A program made the position numbers and the translations under genes. A DNA stretch of 64,000 nucleotides, taken from assembly GCA_040882645.1 (NCBI GenBank), contig JBBEAX010000052.1, positions 38,775-102,774 of the forward strand, in the 5' to 3' direction. This document shows positions 25,505-33,900 of the stretch, in pieces. Numbering within the stretch: the first letter of the stretch is position 1; each line of letters begins with the position of its first letter. The notes under the pieces are model-generated. The model ran no database searches. It was not told the DNA's origin and worked only from the letters and a program-made list of their open reading frames with translations. This DNA is from JAUYIV01 sp040882645. Lineage in GTDB: Bacteria; Actinomycetota; Acidimicrobiia; Spongiisociales; UBA11373.

Positions 25505-27046
25505 ATGTCCATCACGTTCGCCCAACTCGGGCTGCCCGAACCGCTCGTGCGCGCCCTTGCCAAGAGCGGTATCACCGACCCGTTCCCGATCCAATCCGCA
25601 GCCATCCCCGATGTCATGGAAGGCCGGGACGTCTCGGGCAAGGCGCCCACCGGATCCGGCAAAACGCTGGCCTTCGGCCTGCCGATGCTGGCTCGCGTCG
25701 CCCGCGCCAACAAGAACCGCCCCCGAGCACTGATCCTCGCCCCAACGCGCGAGCTCGCCGAGCAAATCAAGCGTGAGCTGGCGCCGCTGGCCGGCGTCGC
25801 CTCGCGCAGCGTGTTCGCCATCTACGGCGGGGTGTCTTACGGCCCGCAGAAGAACGCGCTCCGCCGCGGGGTCGACGTCCTCGTCGCCACCCCGGGCCGG
25901 CTCGAAGACCTCATCGAGCAGCGATCGATCGATCTGACCGAGGTCGACATCGTGGTCGTCGACGAAGCAGACCGCATGGCCGACATGGGATTCATGCCGG
26001 CGGTGCGGAGGATCCTCGACAAGACCGCCCGCGATCGCCAGACGATGCTCTTCTCCGCCACCCTCGACGGTGACGTCGCGGTGCTGAGCCGCGACTACCA
26101 GCGGAACCCGGTCCGACATGACGCCGGCACCGTGGAGCCCGACACGATCGACGCCCGCCACCACTTCTGGTCAGTGGACAGCCACGACCGGGTGCAGCAG
26201 ACGGCTCAGGTGGTCGGCGAGATGGGGCGCTCCATCGTCTTCACCCGTACCCGCCACGGGGCGGACCGCCTCGCCAAGCAGCTCGACAAGTTGGGCGTGG
26301 CTGCAGCCGTGCTCCACGGCGGACGCTCGCAAGGTCAGCGCAATGCGGCGCTGGCGAGTTTCTCGAACGGCCGGGTCAAGGCACTGATTGCCACCGACGT
26401 GGCCGCCCGCGGGATCCACGTCGAAGCGGTCGCCTCGGTGATCCACTTCGACTTGCCCACCGACCACAAGGACTATCTGCACCGCTCGGGCCGCACTGCT
26501 CGCGCCGGCGCCACGGGAACCGTGGTCAGCATGGTGGCCCGCGACCAGGAGCGCGCTGCCAAGCGCCTCCAACAGGATCTGGGGCTTCGCTCGAGCTTCG
26601 ACATCCCGAGCATGGCGTCGCTCCGCAACGGCGGGCACACCATGGGCAGCGCTCCGACGAAGCCGCGGGAGCGGGGTCGCGATCGGGACCGCGGCCGCAA
26701 CGAACGGCCCCGCGGCCGCGAGGCCAGTGCGCCCCGCCGGGCGCCTGAGCCGACGGCAACCGGCAACGGTGCCAACAATCCCACACCGGGCGCCGAGAGC
26801 CTCTATGTGGCCAACCTGCCATGGACCGCCACTGATCAGGATCTGGCCGCACTGTTCAAGCCCTATGGCACGGTCCACCAGACGACGATCATCATCGACC
26901 GCAAGACCGGAAGGTCACGCGGGTTCGGGTTCGTCGACATGCATCCGCGTGAGGCGGCCAGCGCAGTCGATGCGCTCCACGGCGCCGACATGGACGGACG
27001 CGACCTGACGGTCCGGCTCGCCCGCCCGCGGGGACAAGGCGCCTGA
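25505..27046 (+). CDS. DEAD-box RNA helicase with C-terminal RRM domain
   Basis: 513 residues. Helicase core: APTGSGKT (47-54), PTRELAEQI, TPGR, VVDEADRM (DEAD 153-156), SAT and HRSGRTARAG (motif VI). A basic Arg-Gly-Asp linker (RERGRDRDRGRNERPRGR) follows, then residues 432-513 form an RNA recognition motif with RNP-2 (LYVANLPW) and RNP-1 (RSRGFGFVDM). In most bacterial RNA helicases the C-terminal RNA-binding part is a DbpA/CsdA-type fold; a canonical RRM of the glycine-rich-protein type is less usual. It probably unwinds structured RNA in ribosome assembly or cold adaptation. AGGAG lies ten bases before the ATG. Confidence 0.9.
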   Translation: MSITFAQLGLPEPLVRALAKSGITDPFPIQSAAIPDVMEGRDVSGKAPTGSGKTLAFGLPMLARVARANKNRPRALILAPTRELAEQIKRELAPLAGVASRSVFAIYGGVSYGPQKNALRRGVDVLVATPGRLEDLIEQRSIDLTEVDIVVVDEADRMADMGFMPAVRRILDKTARDRQTMLFSATLDGDVAVLSRDYQRNPVRHDAGTVEPDTIDARHHFWSVDSHDRVQQTAQVVGEMGRSIVFTRTRHGADRLAKQLDKLGVAAAVLHGGRSQGQRNAALASFSNGRVKALIATDVAARGIHVEAVASVIHFDLPTDHKDYLHRSGRTARAGATGTVVSMVARDQERAAKRLQQDLGLRSSFDIPSMASLRNGGHTMGSAPTKPRERGRDRDRGRNERPRGREASAPRRAPEPTATGNGANNPTPGAESLYVANLPWTATDQDLAALFKPYGTVHQTTIIIDRKTGRSRGFGFVDMHPREAASAVDALHGADMDGRDLTVRLARPRGQGA

Positions 27047-27059
27047 CCGGCACGGCACC

Positions 27060-28883
27060 ATGCCCGCAACCCCAATCCGCAATGTCGCCCTGATCGCCCA
27101 CGTCGATCACGGCAAGACCACCCTGGTCGACGCCATGCTCGGCGCCACCGGGGTGTTCTCCGCACACGAAACCCGGGTCGACCGCGTCATGGATTCCAGC
27201 GATCAGGAGCGGGAGCGCGGCATCACGATTCTCGCCAAGGCCGCCTCGGTGGTCTGGAGGGGCACCAAGATCAACCTGGTCGACACTCCCGGGCACGCCG
27301 ACTTCGGGGGTGAGGTCGAGCGGGCGCTGGCGATGGTCGACGGCGTGTTGCTCCTCGTCGATGCCGCCGAGGGCCCGATGCCCCAGACCCGGTATGTGCT
27401 CTCCAAGGCGCTGGCGCTGCAGTTGCCTGCGGTAGTGGTGATCAACAAAGTGGATCGGCGCGAGGCCCGGATCGAGGCGGTGGTCGACGAGGTGTATCAG
27501 CTCTTCCTCGACCTCGATGCCTCCGACGAGAACATCGAGTTCCCCATCATCTCCACCGTGGCCCGGCTCGGGCGGGCGAAGGTCGGCCTGGGTGTTCCCG
27601 ACGAGGACGCCGACCTCGGTCCGCTGTTGGATGCAATCGTCGACTCGATTCCCGGCCCATCGGGCGACTCGGACGCCCCCCTCCAGGCGCTGGTCACCAA
27701 CCTCGACGCCTCCGACTATCTGGGGCGCCTGGCGATCGGGCGGGTCGTGCAAGGCACCCTCCGCAGCGGCAACCAGGTGGCCCTGTGCCACTCGATTGTG
27801 GAGGAAGCCCCGCTCAAGCGGCGCCTCACCCAACTCCTCGGATTCGCCGGCCTCGGCAGAGTCGAGGTCGACGAGAGAACTGCCGGCGACCTGTTCGTCA
27901 TCGCCGGTTTTCCCGAGGTCGAGATCGGCGACACGCTCGCCGACCCGATCAACCCGGTGCCGCTCCCCCGGCTTGAAGTCGACGAGCCGGTGCTGCGGAT
28001 GACATTCGGGGTCAACACTTCGCCGTTGTCGGGTCGCGACGGGAAACTGCTCACTTCGCGCCAGATCCGGGAGCGTCTCGAGCGTGAAGTCCTCGGGAAC
28101 GTTTCGGTCAGGATCGGCAACACCTCCTCGCCCGAGATCATCGAGGTGTCGGGACGCGGTGAGTTGCAGCTATGCGTGCTCATCGAGACGATGCGACGCG
28201 AGGGGTTCGAGCTACAGGTGAGCCGGCCCGAAGTGATCATTCGCGAGATCGGCGGAAAACCCCACGAGCCCTTGGAGCGGGCAGTGGTCGACGTTCCCGA
28301 CGAGCACGTCGGCACGGTCACCCAGGGGGCGGCCCCGCGCAAGGGCAAGATCACCGACCTGCGCCCCGGTGACACCGGCCGCACCATCGTCACCCTCGAG
28401 GCGCCGGCGCGCGGCCTGATCGGGTTCCGATCGCTGCTGATGACCTCGACCCGGGGTACCGCCCTGGTCCATCAGCATCACGCCGGGTGGATGCCGTGGG
28501 CAGGGGAACTCCCCCACCGGATCGGTGGGGCGATGGTGGCCGACCGCAAGGGAAACACCACCGGATTCGCCCTGGACAATCTGCAGAAGCGGGGTGAGCT
28601 GTTCGTCGGCCCGGGCGAAGAGGTCTACGAGGGGATGATCATCGGCGAGGCGTCCCGCCCCGGCGAGATGCAGGTGAACCCGGCCAAGCCGAAGGAACTG
28701 ACCAACATCCGCGCTGCCAACGCCGACGAGGCCATCAAGCTCAAGCCCCACCGCGATCTGACCCTGGAACTAGCGGTCGAGTGGATCTCCGACGACGAGT
28801 TGGTCGAGGTGACACCTAGTGCGATCCGCGTGCGGAAACGCCACCTCTCCGAGAGCGAACGCAAGCGCCTCAAGCAGCGCTAG
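27060..28883 (+). CDS. typA: Ribosome-associated GTPase TypA/BipA
   Basis: 607 residues, the usual BipA length. G1 AHVDHGKTT (13-21), the switch I segment RGITILAKAASV, G3 DTPGHADF and G4 NKVDRREAR are present, followed by the EF-G-like domains and the BipA C-terminal domain with the TKGTA-equivalent STRGTALVHQHH region. It acts on the 50S subunit under stress or cold. It starts 13 bp after the helicase stop, so the two RNA/ribosome proteins are probably co-transcribed. Its stop overlaps that of the convergent DUF305-like gene. Confidence 0.93.
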   Translation: MPATPIRNVALIAHVDHGKTTLVDAMLGATGVFSAHETRVDRVMDSSDQERERGITILAKAASVVWRGTKINLVDTPGHADFGGEVERALAMVDGVLLLVDAAEGPMPQTRYVLSKALALQLPAVVVINKVDRREARIEAVVDEVYQLFLDLDASDENIEFPIISTVARLGRAKVGLGVPDEDADLGPLLDAIVDSIPGPSGDSDAPLQALVTNLDASDYLGRLAIGRVVQGTLRSGNQVALCHSIVEEAPLKRRLTQLLGFAGLGRVEVDERTAGDLFVIAGFPEVEIGDTLADPINPVPLPRLEVDEPVLRMTFGVNTSPLSGRDGKLLTSRQIRERLEREVLGNVSVRIGNTSSPEIIEVSGRGELQLCVLIETMRREGFELQVSRPEVIIREIGGKPHEPLERAVVDVPDEHVGTVTQGAAPRKGKITDLRPGDTGRTIVTLEAPARGLIGFRSLLMTSTRGTALVHQHHAGWMPWAGELPHRIGGAMVADRKGNTTGFALDNLQKRGELFVGPGEEVYEGMIIGEASRPGEMQVNPAKPKELTNIRAANADEAIKLKPHRDLTLELAVEWISDDELVEVTPSAIRVRKRHLSESERKRLKQR

Positions 28884-29473
28884 CCGGGGCAGGCCCGCAG
28901 GCTGTGTCCCTCGAAGTCGGGCACAGGCCGGCTGCGGGCTTCGGCAAGCGTCTCGGCCGAGCCGTTCTCGGCGATGTCTCGAATGAGCCATGACATCTCA
29001 CGGATCTCGCGTTGCTGTGCCTCAATGATGGTCACCGCCAGTTCACAGACACGGAGGTCTCCGATGTCTGCTCGCTCGCTAGCGAGGATTGCGATCGAAT
29101 GGTGCGGGATCATCGCGTTGAGAAAGTTCCGATCATCGATCGCGCTCTGCGATCGAATCAGGAAGGCGGCGCCTCCGAAGAGCAGCGCGCTGCTCACGAG
29201 GATCGCCGTGTTGATCCTCCAGTTCTGGTACATGCCGAGCATGAACAGCAGCATGACCACCGCCATCGACGCCCCCATGAGCAATGTCATGTAGAGGCGC
29301 TGCTCGCTCCAACGCAGGTGGGATGCTTCATACGTGTTGGTGTACGTGAGCAAGTACATCACGACCATCGCGGTGACGATCATCGACCCGAACCGCACGT
29401 AGTGCGACGTGGGCGAACCTCCGCCTGTCTGGTCTGGGTGCTCGTCCTTTGCCGTTTCTCTATCCGAAGCCAC
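28880..29473 (-). CDS. Membrane protein with DUF305-type MIPHH domain
   Basis: 197 residues from a GTG at 29473, chosen because GGAGG lies eight bases upstream; several upstream in-frame ATGs lack a ribosome site. Three membrane helices (residues about 30-110) precede NAMIPHHSIAI, the His-rich signature of DUF305 proteins, which are often found near copper and metal resistance genes. Local GC is clearly lower than in the neighbouring typA, suggesting later acquisition. Function unknown; metal binding is inferred from the family. Confidence 0.72.
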   Translation of the reverse strand: MASDRETAKDEHPDQTGGGSPTSHYVRFGSMIVTAMVVMYLLTYTNTYEASHLRWSEQRLYMTLLMGASMAVVMLLFMLGMYQNWRINTAILVSSALLFGGAAFLIRSQSAIDDRNFLNAMIPHHSIAILASERADIGDLRVCELAVTIIEAQQREIREMSWLIRDIAENGSAETLAEARSRPVPDFEGHSLRACPG

Positions 29474-29822
29474 GATGCAAACCTCCATGGAGCGACAACG
29501 ATCGATGTCCGGGGCATATGCCTTCTCCATACCCCGCCGGATGCCGCAACCAATCAGAGATCGTGCTCGCCTCAAGCATTGCTGAACCGGCCCGGCCAGT
29601 CCGCGGATGCCCTATGGTGGCGACCGCCCGCCGCCTTCGATCCCGGCAGCGCCCGTCGGTAGGCGACCGACCTCATGTGCCCAGCGACCCGGAACCGCGA
29701 ACGCGGTTGAACCTTGGCGGGGAATCGATGGCTACGCCCGGAGCCGTAGGCGGCGCGGGCCACACACCTCCGTTCGCCTACCACGCACGCAGATCCGAAG
29801 CCCTCACGATCGAAGGTGTCAG
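29474..29822. other. 349-bp divergent gap
   Basis: The gap separates two divergent membrane-protein genes. An open frame on the plus strand reaches back through it, but it is Pro/Arg-rich, has no ribosome site, and is best read as noncoding. No repeat or RNA gene was recognised. Confidence 0.4.
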
Positions 29823-30413
29823 ATGTCGAATCGAAGAATCGCGGTCACAGTCGGGATTCTCTTCTTTGTCCAGATGGTCACATTCCTGATCGGTAGCTCA
29901 CTCGTCCAGAAGTTCCTGGACGGGGAGACCGGAAGGACGACCCTAACCATTGGTGTCCTATTCGAGTTGGCAGCAGGGGCCGCAATCGTGGCGATCGGTT
30001 TCCTGATGTACCGGGTGCTCAAGCCGGTGAATCAAACGGTGGCGGCGTGGTACCCGGCGATGCGGGTCGCCGAGCTGACCGTCACGGTGGTCCTCGGCGT
30101 GTATCTCCTCAGCCAGCTGAAGGAATTCCCGAATCATCTGCTCTGGGTCTACATCCCCACCGGTATCGGTGGCCTGATCCTGGGCTACCTGCTCTTCGTG
30201 TCGCGGGTTGTGCCCCGGCCGATTGCTGTGCTCGGTGTCGTCGGATACGCCATGCTCCTGCTCGGTGTGTCGCTGGATCTCGCCGGCGCGATCGACCTGA
30301 ACGGAGGAGCAGGGCTGGTGATGCTGAGCCCTGGCGGAATCTTCGAGTTCGTCGTCCTCCCGCTCTGGCTCATCGCCAAGGGATTTCGAGCGCCAGCCGT
30401 CAAGGCGATCTGA
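29823..30413 (+). CDS. DUF4386-like membrane protein
   Basis: 196 residues, almost entirely hydrophobic, with six predicted membrane helices and a hydrophobic C-terminal region ending LMLSPGGIFEFVVLPLWLIAKGF, typical of DUF4386 proteins. The ATG follows GAAGGTG. No function is established for the family. Lower GC than the core genes. Confidence 0.7.
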   Translation: MSNRRIAVTVGILFFVQMVTFLIGSSLVQKFLDGETGRTTLTIGVLFELAAGAAIVAIGFLMYRVLKPVNQTVAAWYPAMRVAELTVTVVLGVYLLSQLKEFPNHLLWVYIPTGIGGLILGYLLFVSRVVPRPIAVLGVVGYAMLLLGVSLDLAGAIDLNGGAGLVMLSPGGIFEFVVLPLWLIAKGFRAPAVKAI

Positions 30414-30473
30414 GGTCTGACACCGAAGAACTGGTCGCGAGAGCCGGCGGAGGTGGGAAGCCTCGTGCCGGCC

Positions 30474-30662
30474 CTACTGGTCCTGTCGCCGGCGGACCTC
30501 GGCCTCGTCGTGATCCTTGAGGCGCACCCGCTCGGCCTCGGCGTTCGACTCTTTGCGGACGTGCTCGGCCGCGGCGCTTTCCTGGATCCGAAGCCGTTCG
30601 GCATCGGCAGAATCACTCTTGCGGCGCTCGTCCTCGGTGGGCTCGGCCGGGTTCGAGGTCAC
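30474..30662 (-). CDS. 62-residue charged helical protein
   Basis: The GTG start overlaps the stop of the small Cys-rich gene as GTGA. The protein is a single amphipathic, highly charged helix (DSADAERLRIQESAAAEHVR and similar), probably a coiled coil, with no Cys. It is the third gene of a tiny operon 30861 to 30474. No family recognised. A longer open frame continues upstream, but the overlap and the absence of other ribosome sites favour this start. Confidence 0.5.
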   Translation of the reverse strand: MTSNPAEPTEDERRKSDSADAERLRIQESAAAEHVRKESNAEAERVRLKDHDEAEVRRRQDQ

Positions 30663-30820
30663 GAGGAGGCCGCTTGCCCCTTGGCGGCGCGTACCGTGTA
30701 GGCGTTGCATGGGCACTTGGGAACACTGCAGTCGTTCTCGTGGTGCTCCTTGCGAGGATGCCCACAGACCATGCACCGCTGTCGGTTGCCATCGACGATA
30801 CGGGTGGTGTCGTTCTTCAT
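30659..30820 (-). CDS. 53-residue Cys-rich zinc-ribbon-like protein
   Basis: A very short gene with ATG after GGGAG. The protein reads MKNDTTRIVDGN, then CMVCGHPRKEHHENDC and CPCNAY, so C-x2-C, a His-rich segment, C, then C-x-C. This spacing fits a small zinc-binding fold. Both ends overlap neighbours by four bases: its ATG with the stop of a 14-codon leader, its stop with the start of the helical gene. The double coupling is the main argument that it is real. Confidence 0.6.
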   Translation of the reverse strand: MKNDTTRIVDGNRQRCMVCGHPRKEHHENDCSVPKCPCNAYTVRAAKGQAASS

Positions 30821-30861
30821 CGGATCTCCCTGCCGGGGTGACCCAGGCGATAGTTGGACAT
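30817..30861 (-). CDS. 14-codon leader peptide
   Basis: ATG preceded by a strong GGAAGGAGCTGAC ribosome site opens a 14-codon frame (SNYRLGHPGREIR) that ends in TGA overlapping the next ATG. It would deliver ribosomes to the Cys-rich gene. No attenuator hairpin is obvious. Confidence 0.45.
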   Translation of the reverse strand: MSNYRLGHPGREIR

Positions 30862-31197
30862 GTCAGCTCCTTCCGAAGCCTGAACCGTCCGAAGCGACGC
30901 GTTTCCGGAACCCGCAGCGACCGACGCATGGATCCTGCGGAGACCCCGCCAAACGGAACAAGGGCGGGGCCGGCGCCGTACGCCGATGCGCACACTTGTT
31001 GGCATTTATGGTAGCCGACCTCGGTGCCTCTCCAGCAGTCCCCTGGGTCCGCGACCCTGGCCTCACAGCACACAACGTGAACCTGCGTTCTCACGGCCAC
31101 GGCGGGCGAACCGCATGGACCCCTCAGGCCCACGGTCGGCTGGGCAGGGACCCGGCCGACACCGCGACGAGGCGTCAGCCGAAGAGCCATCAACCGG

Positions 31198-31240
31198 GTG
31201 GGCCCGGCAGGACTCGAACGCGAACCGATGCCAACGGCGC
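31198..31240. repeat. tRNA 3'-end remnant joined to a divergent copy of the 28-bp repeat (R0)
   Basis: On the minus strand it reads TTCGAGTCCTGC then CGGGCCCA, i.e. T-loop, 3' T-stem, acceptor strand and discriminator of a tRNA, with no partner stem. To its right GAACGCGAACC and CCAACGGCG match the 28-bp repeat family. It lies in the 521-bp gap 30862-31383, where I see no other gene. Confidence 0.55.
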
Positions 31241-31383
31241 GAAACGCTCCCCTGATATCGACGACGTCGTCTCGATCCGCCCCGCCAGGGCAGCCCCGAA
31301 CTGCCCTGGCGGCTGCGCCCGGGTGGTCGCCCGGTTCGATGAGCCATACTGAGACCCGACCGGCGAGCCGGAGGGCCGATCCC

Positions 31384-31794
31384 ATGACATCATCCACCGA
31401 GGACGACGCGACCGTCGCCGACACTTCCGCCGCTGCGGTGACCGCCGCTCTTGAGGCGTTCAATGATCGCCGCTGGGACGACTTCCTAGCCGCCTACGCA
31501 TCCGATGCCGTCGTCGAGTACCCGCAGTCGGGTGAGCGCATCGCCGGCAAAACCAACATCCTCGGGCTGGTGAAGGCCTTCCCCGCGCCGCCCCGGTTCC
31601 AGCCCACACGGATCCATCGAGCCGTTGACACCGTGGTAGTCGAGGTCGAGGCCGACTACGGAGACGGCGTCCCGTGGAGCGGGGTCTTCATCTATCGGGT
31701 CGCCGACGGGTCGATCACGCACGAGCGAGCGTACTTCGCCGCCCCGTTCGAAGCACCCGACTGGCGCGCCCCATTCCGAGGTGAACCGGCGTGA
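31384..31794 (+). CDS. SnoaL-like (NTF2 fold) protein
   Basis: 136 residues. AALEAFNDRRWDDFLAAYASDAVVEYPQS is the N-terminal helix-strand of SnoaL-like cyclase/isomerase proteins, and SGVFIYRVADGSITHERAYFAAPFE the closing sheet. The start was set at the ATG directly before the folded region. It overlaps the next gene by four bases (GTGA). An enzymatic or ligand-binding role is possible; none can be assigned. Confidence 0.72.
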   Translation: MTSSTEDDATVADTSAAAVTAALEAFNDRRWDDFLAAYASDAVVEYPQSGERIAGKTNILGLVKAFPAPPRFQPTRIHRAVDTVVVEVEADYGDGVPWSGVFIYRVADGSITHERAYFAAPFEAPDWRAPFRGEPA

Positions 31795-32588
31795 TCGACC
31801 GGAAGACACGAGCCCGGTTCGACGACTTCTCCTCCCGCCTCGCCGCCGGCGACGCCCCCGGGATCGTCGCCTTCCTCGCCGACCGCTTCTACGGCCACGA
31901 GCCCGCTCCCGGTGAGCCCACCGCGGCGGCCCGCATCGCCCCACTGCTCACCGACCTCGCCGCCGCCCTCCCCGACCTGTCCATCGTGCTGGCGCAGGTG
32001 GCGCCTTCGGGAAAGGATCTGGAGGCGACGATGCGGCTGACGGGGACGATGAGCGGACCGCTGTGGGGGGCGCCTCCGAGCGGGGACCGGATCGACTGGA
32101 CCACGCGGGTGCTGATCCACCCGGTGGGTGAACGGTTCGCCTTCGCCCTCCCCGATGTGTCGATGTCCGAGGCGCTGGGGCTGCTTCGCCGACTGGGGCT
32201 GGTCAACCCTCCCGACGCGATGCATCTCCCCAGCCGTCATCCGTCGCGCATCCCCGACTTCTTGATGAAGGTGGCGATCACCGGCTCGACGACGGACCGG
32301 GACTGCCCCCATCTCGACGAGGTGCGGGTGACCGACACCGACGCCGCAGAGTGTGAGCAGTGCATCGCCACGGGTGCCGCGTGGCCGGCGCTTCGCATGT
32401 GCCTGGTGTGCGGCTTCGTGGGCTGCTGCGACACCTCGGTGAACCGCCACATGGCGGCCCATGCCGAGGCGACCGGCCACGCCGTCATGCGCTCGCTGCG
32501 CATGGACGAGCAGTGGATCTGGTGTTACCAGGACAACGCCTTCTTCGAGGGCACCCGGCTGGATCGGATCAGGGCGCGCCTCGGGTGA
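31791..32588 (+). CDS. SnoaL-like domain fused to a UBP-type zinc finger
   Basis: 265 residues from a GTG overlapping the previous stop. Residues 1-165 are a second NTF2/SnoaL-like domain (ester-cyclase-like, FDDFSSRLAAGDAPGIVAFLADRFYGHEP). Residues 175-265 are a ZnF-UBP domain: CPHL, CEQC, MCLVCGFVGCCDTS, NRHMAAHAEATGHA and the WIWCYQD end. The zinc finger is about as complete as the stand-alone copy at 8055-8378, WCY end included. The fusion hints that the finger recruits a partner to a small-molecule enzyme or sensor; this is inference. Confidence 0.8.
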   Translation: MIDRKTRARFDDFSSRLAAGDAPGIVAFLADRFYGHEPAPGEPTAAARIAPLLTDLAAALPDLSIVLAQVAPSGKDLEATMRLTGTMSGPLWGAPPSGDRIDWTTRVLIHPVGERFAFALPDVSMSEALGLLRRLGLVNPPDAMHLPSRHPSRIPDFLMKVAITGSTTDRDCPHLDEVRVTDTDAAECEQCIATGAAWPALRMCLVCGFVGCCDTSVNRHMAAHAEATGHAVMRSLRMDEQWIWCYQDNAFFEGTRLDRIRARLG

Positions 32589-33520
32589 GGGCAGCCGACG
32601 GCCCGCCGCCCAGGGTGCCCGTGGAGTTCGATTCGGAGGGCGCCACCCTGCGCGGGTTCCTATTCCCGGCACAGCGGGGAGAGCCACCGTTCCCGCTGGT
32701 CGTCATGACTCATGGCACCTCGGCCACCATCCCGATGGTCACCGACCGCTATGCGGAGGTCTTGGCCGCGGCGGGGATCTCAGCCCTGCTGTACGACCAC
32801 CGCAACATGGGCATCAGTGGCGGCGAGCCCCGCCAGGAGATCAACCCCTGGGTGCAAAGCCGCGGATACCGCGACGCCATCACCTTTGCCACCACCCTCG
32901 ACGACCACGACCCGGAGAGGATCGCGGTGTGGGGCGACTCCTATTCGGGAGGCGAGGTGTTTCTGGTGGCGGCCTGCGACGCCCGGGTGAAGGCGGTGGT
33001 GGCGCAATGCCCCGTCTTCGGCGCCACCGTGCCCGACACCGATCCCACCGCCGAGGTCTTTGCCGTCCTCGGCGAGACCTTTGCGGCGGGTGATGTCTCG
33101 GGTGGGCCCGAGGACCGGGTCGGCCCGATGCCGGTGGTGTCGGCCGACCAGCTGGGGGCCCCGTCCTTGTTGAAGCCGATCCAGGCGTTCCGCTGGTTCG
33201 TGGAGCACGGGGGCCGGCATGGCAGCGGGTGGCGCAACGAGGTGACGAGCGTGGTCCCGTCCACCACCACCCCTTTCAGTCCCTACCTGTGCACCCCGTT
33301 CGTGACGGCCCCTTCATTGATAATGGTCGCCCCGGGCGACGAGATGGTCCACGCCAACCCGGCGGTGAGCCGCGGTGCCTTCGACCTGCTCTCCGGGAAG
33401 AAGCAATGGCACGAGATCGATGGCGGGCACTTCGGTCTCCTCTACCACCCGAGCCCATTGTTCACCGAGGCGAGCACGGTCCAGGCGGAGTTCCTCGCCA
33501 CCCACCTGCACGCCTCGTAG
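32585..33520 (+). CDS. Alpha/beta hydrolase, dienelactone-hydrolase/acetyl-xylan-esterase-like
   Basis: 311 residues from a GTG overlapping the zinc-finger gene stop. MTHGTSATIP is the oxyanion strand, YDHRNMGISGG the next loop, GDSYSGGEV holds the likely nucleophile Ser, APGDEMV the acid and GGHFGLLYH the His. No signal peptide. Third gene of a coupled set with the two SnoaL-like proteins, so the three may act on one compound. Substrate unknown. Confidence 0.78.
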   Translation: MRAADGPPPRVPVEFDSEGATLRGFLFPAQRGEPPFPLVVMTHGTSATIPMVTDRYAEVLAAAGISALLYDHRNMGISGGEPRQEINPWVQSRGYRDAITFATTLDDHDPERIAVWGDSYSGGEVFLVAACDARVKAVVAQCPVFGATVPDTDPTAEVFAVLGETFAAGDVSGGPEDRVGPMPVVSADQLGAPSLLKPIQAFRWFVEHGGRHGSGWRNEVTSVVPSTTTPFSPYLCTPFVTAPSLIMVAPGDEMVHANPAVSRGAFDLLSGKKQWHEIDGGHFGLLYHPSPLFTEASTVQAEFLATHLHAS

Positions 33521-33590
33521 ACGAGCAGTGACGCTGACGATGGATGCCGGCGAGGCGCTGGCAAAGGTGGGCCGCAGAGGCATGAACACA

Positions 33591-33618
33591 GTGGGCCTAA
33601 CAGGATGGAACGCGAACC
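33591..33618 (+). repeat. 28-bp dispersed repeat, copy R1
   Basis: GTGGGCCTAACAGG followed by ATGGAACGCGAACC. In the plus frame it encodes VGLTGWNAN. It lies in the 310-bp gap between the hydrolase gene and the fluoride riboswitch, which otherwise holds nothing I recognise. Confidence 0.8.
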
Positions 33619-33828
33619 AATGCGTCGTCCTGCTCCAAAAGCTGTAAGACCACCTCGGGAGGTCTGAAGCACTGAGGGACTGGCCGACTAGCTACCTGGT
33701 CCCGCAACTTCTTCGGGATGCGCCGCAGGCAGGCGCTCTTGGAGGGGGCCGGCCCGCCGGGTACGGCGAATTCAACCAGCGGACGCCTCGCCCATGGCGA
33801 GTACGAGAGCGTTACCATCGTGAGACTG

Positions 33829-33894
33829 ACGGCGATGGAGCTCGCCGAAACTGCCGAATTTGGCTGATGGCTCCTACTGCATCAAGGAGGAGCC
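33829..33894 (+). promoter_or_regulatory. Fluoride riboswitch (crcB motif) with Shine-Dalgarno switch
   Basis: The core GGCGATGGAGCTCGCCG, then AAACTGCC and GGCTGATGGCTCCTACTG match the fluoride-sensing crcB RNA closely. GGCGA/TCGCC forms the first hairpin, TGCC/GGC the second, and GGAGC (33837-33841) can make the ligand-stabilised pseudoknot with GCTCC (33870-33874). The same GGCTCCT (33869-33875) can instead pair with AGGAGCC (33888-33894), which hides the AGGAGG ribosome site (33885-33890) of the TTG-started crcB gene at 33901. So fluoride should free the ribosome site, a translational ON switch. Confidence 0.92.
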
Positions 33895-33900
33895 ATACCG

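Noticed and set aside
31198..31240. A complete tRNA gene at R0
   Set aside because: Only the T-loop, 3' T-stem and acceptor strand are present; no D or anticodon arm and no pairing 5' strand can be found.
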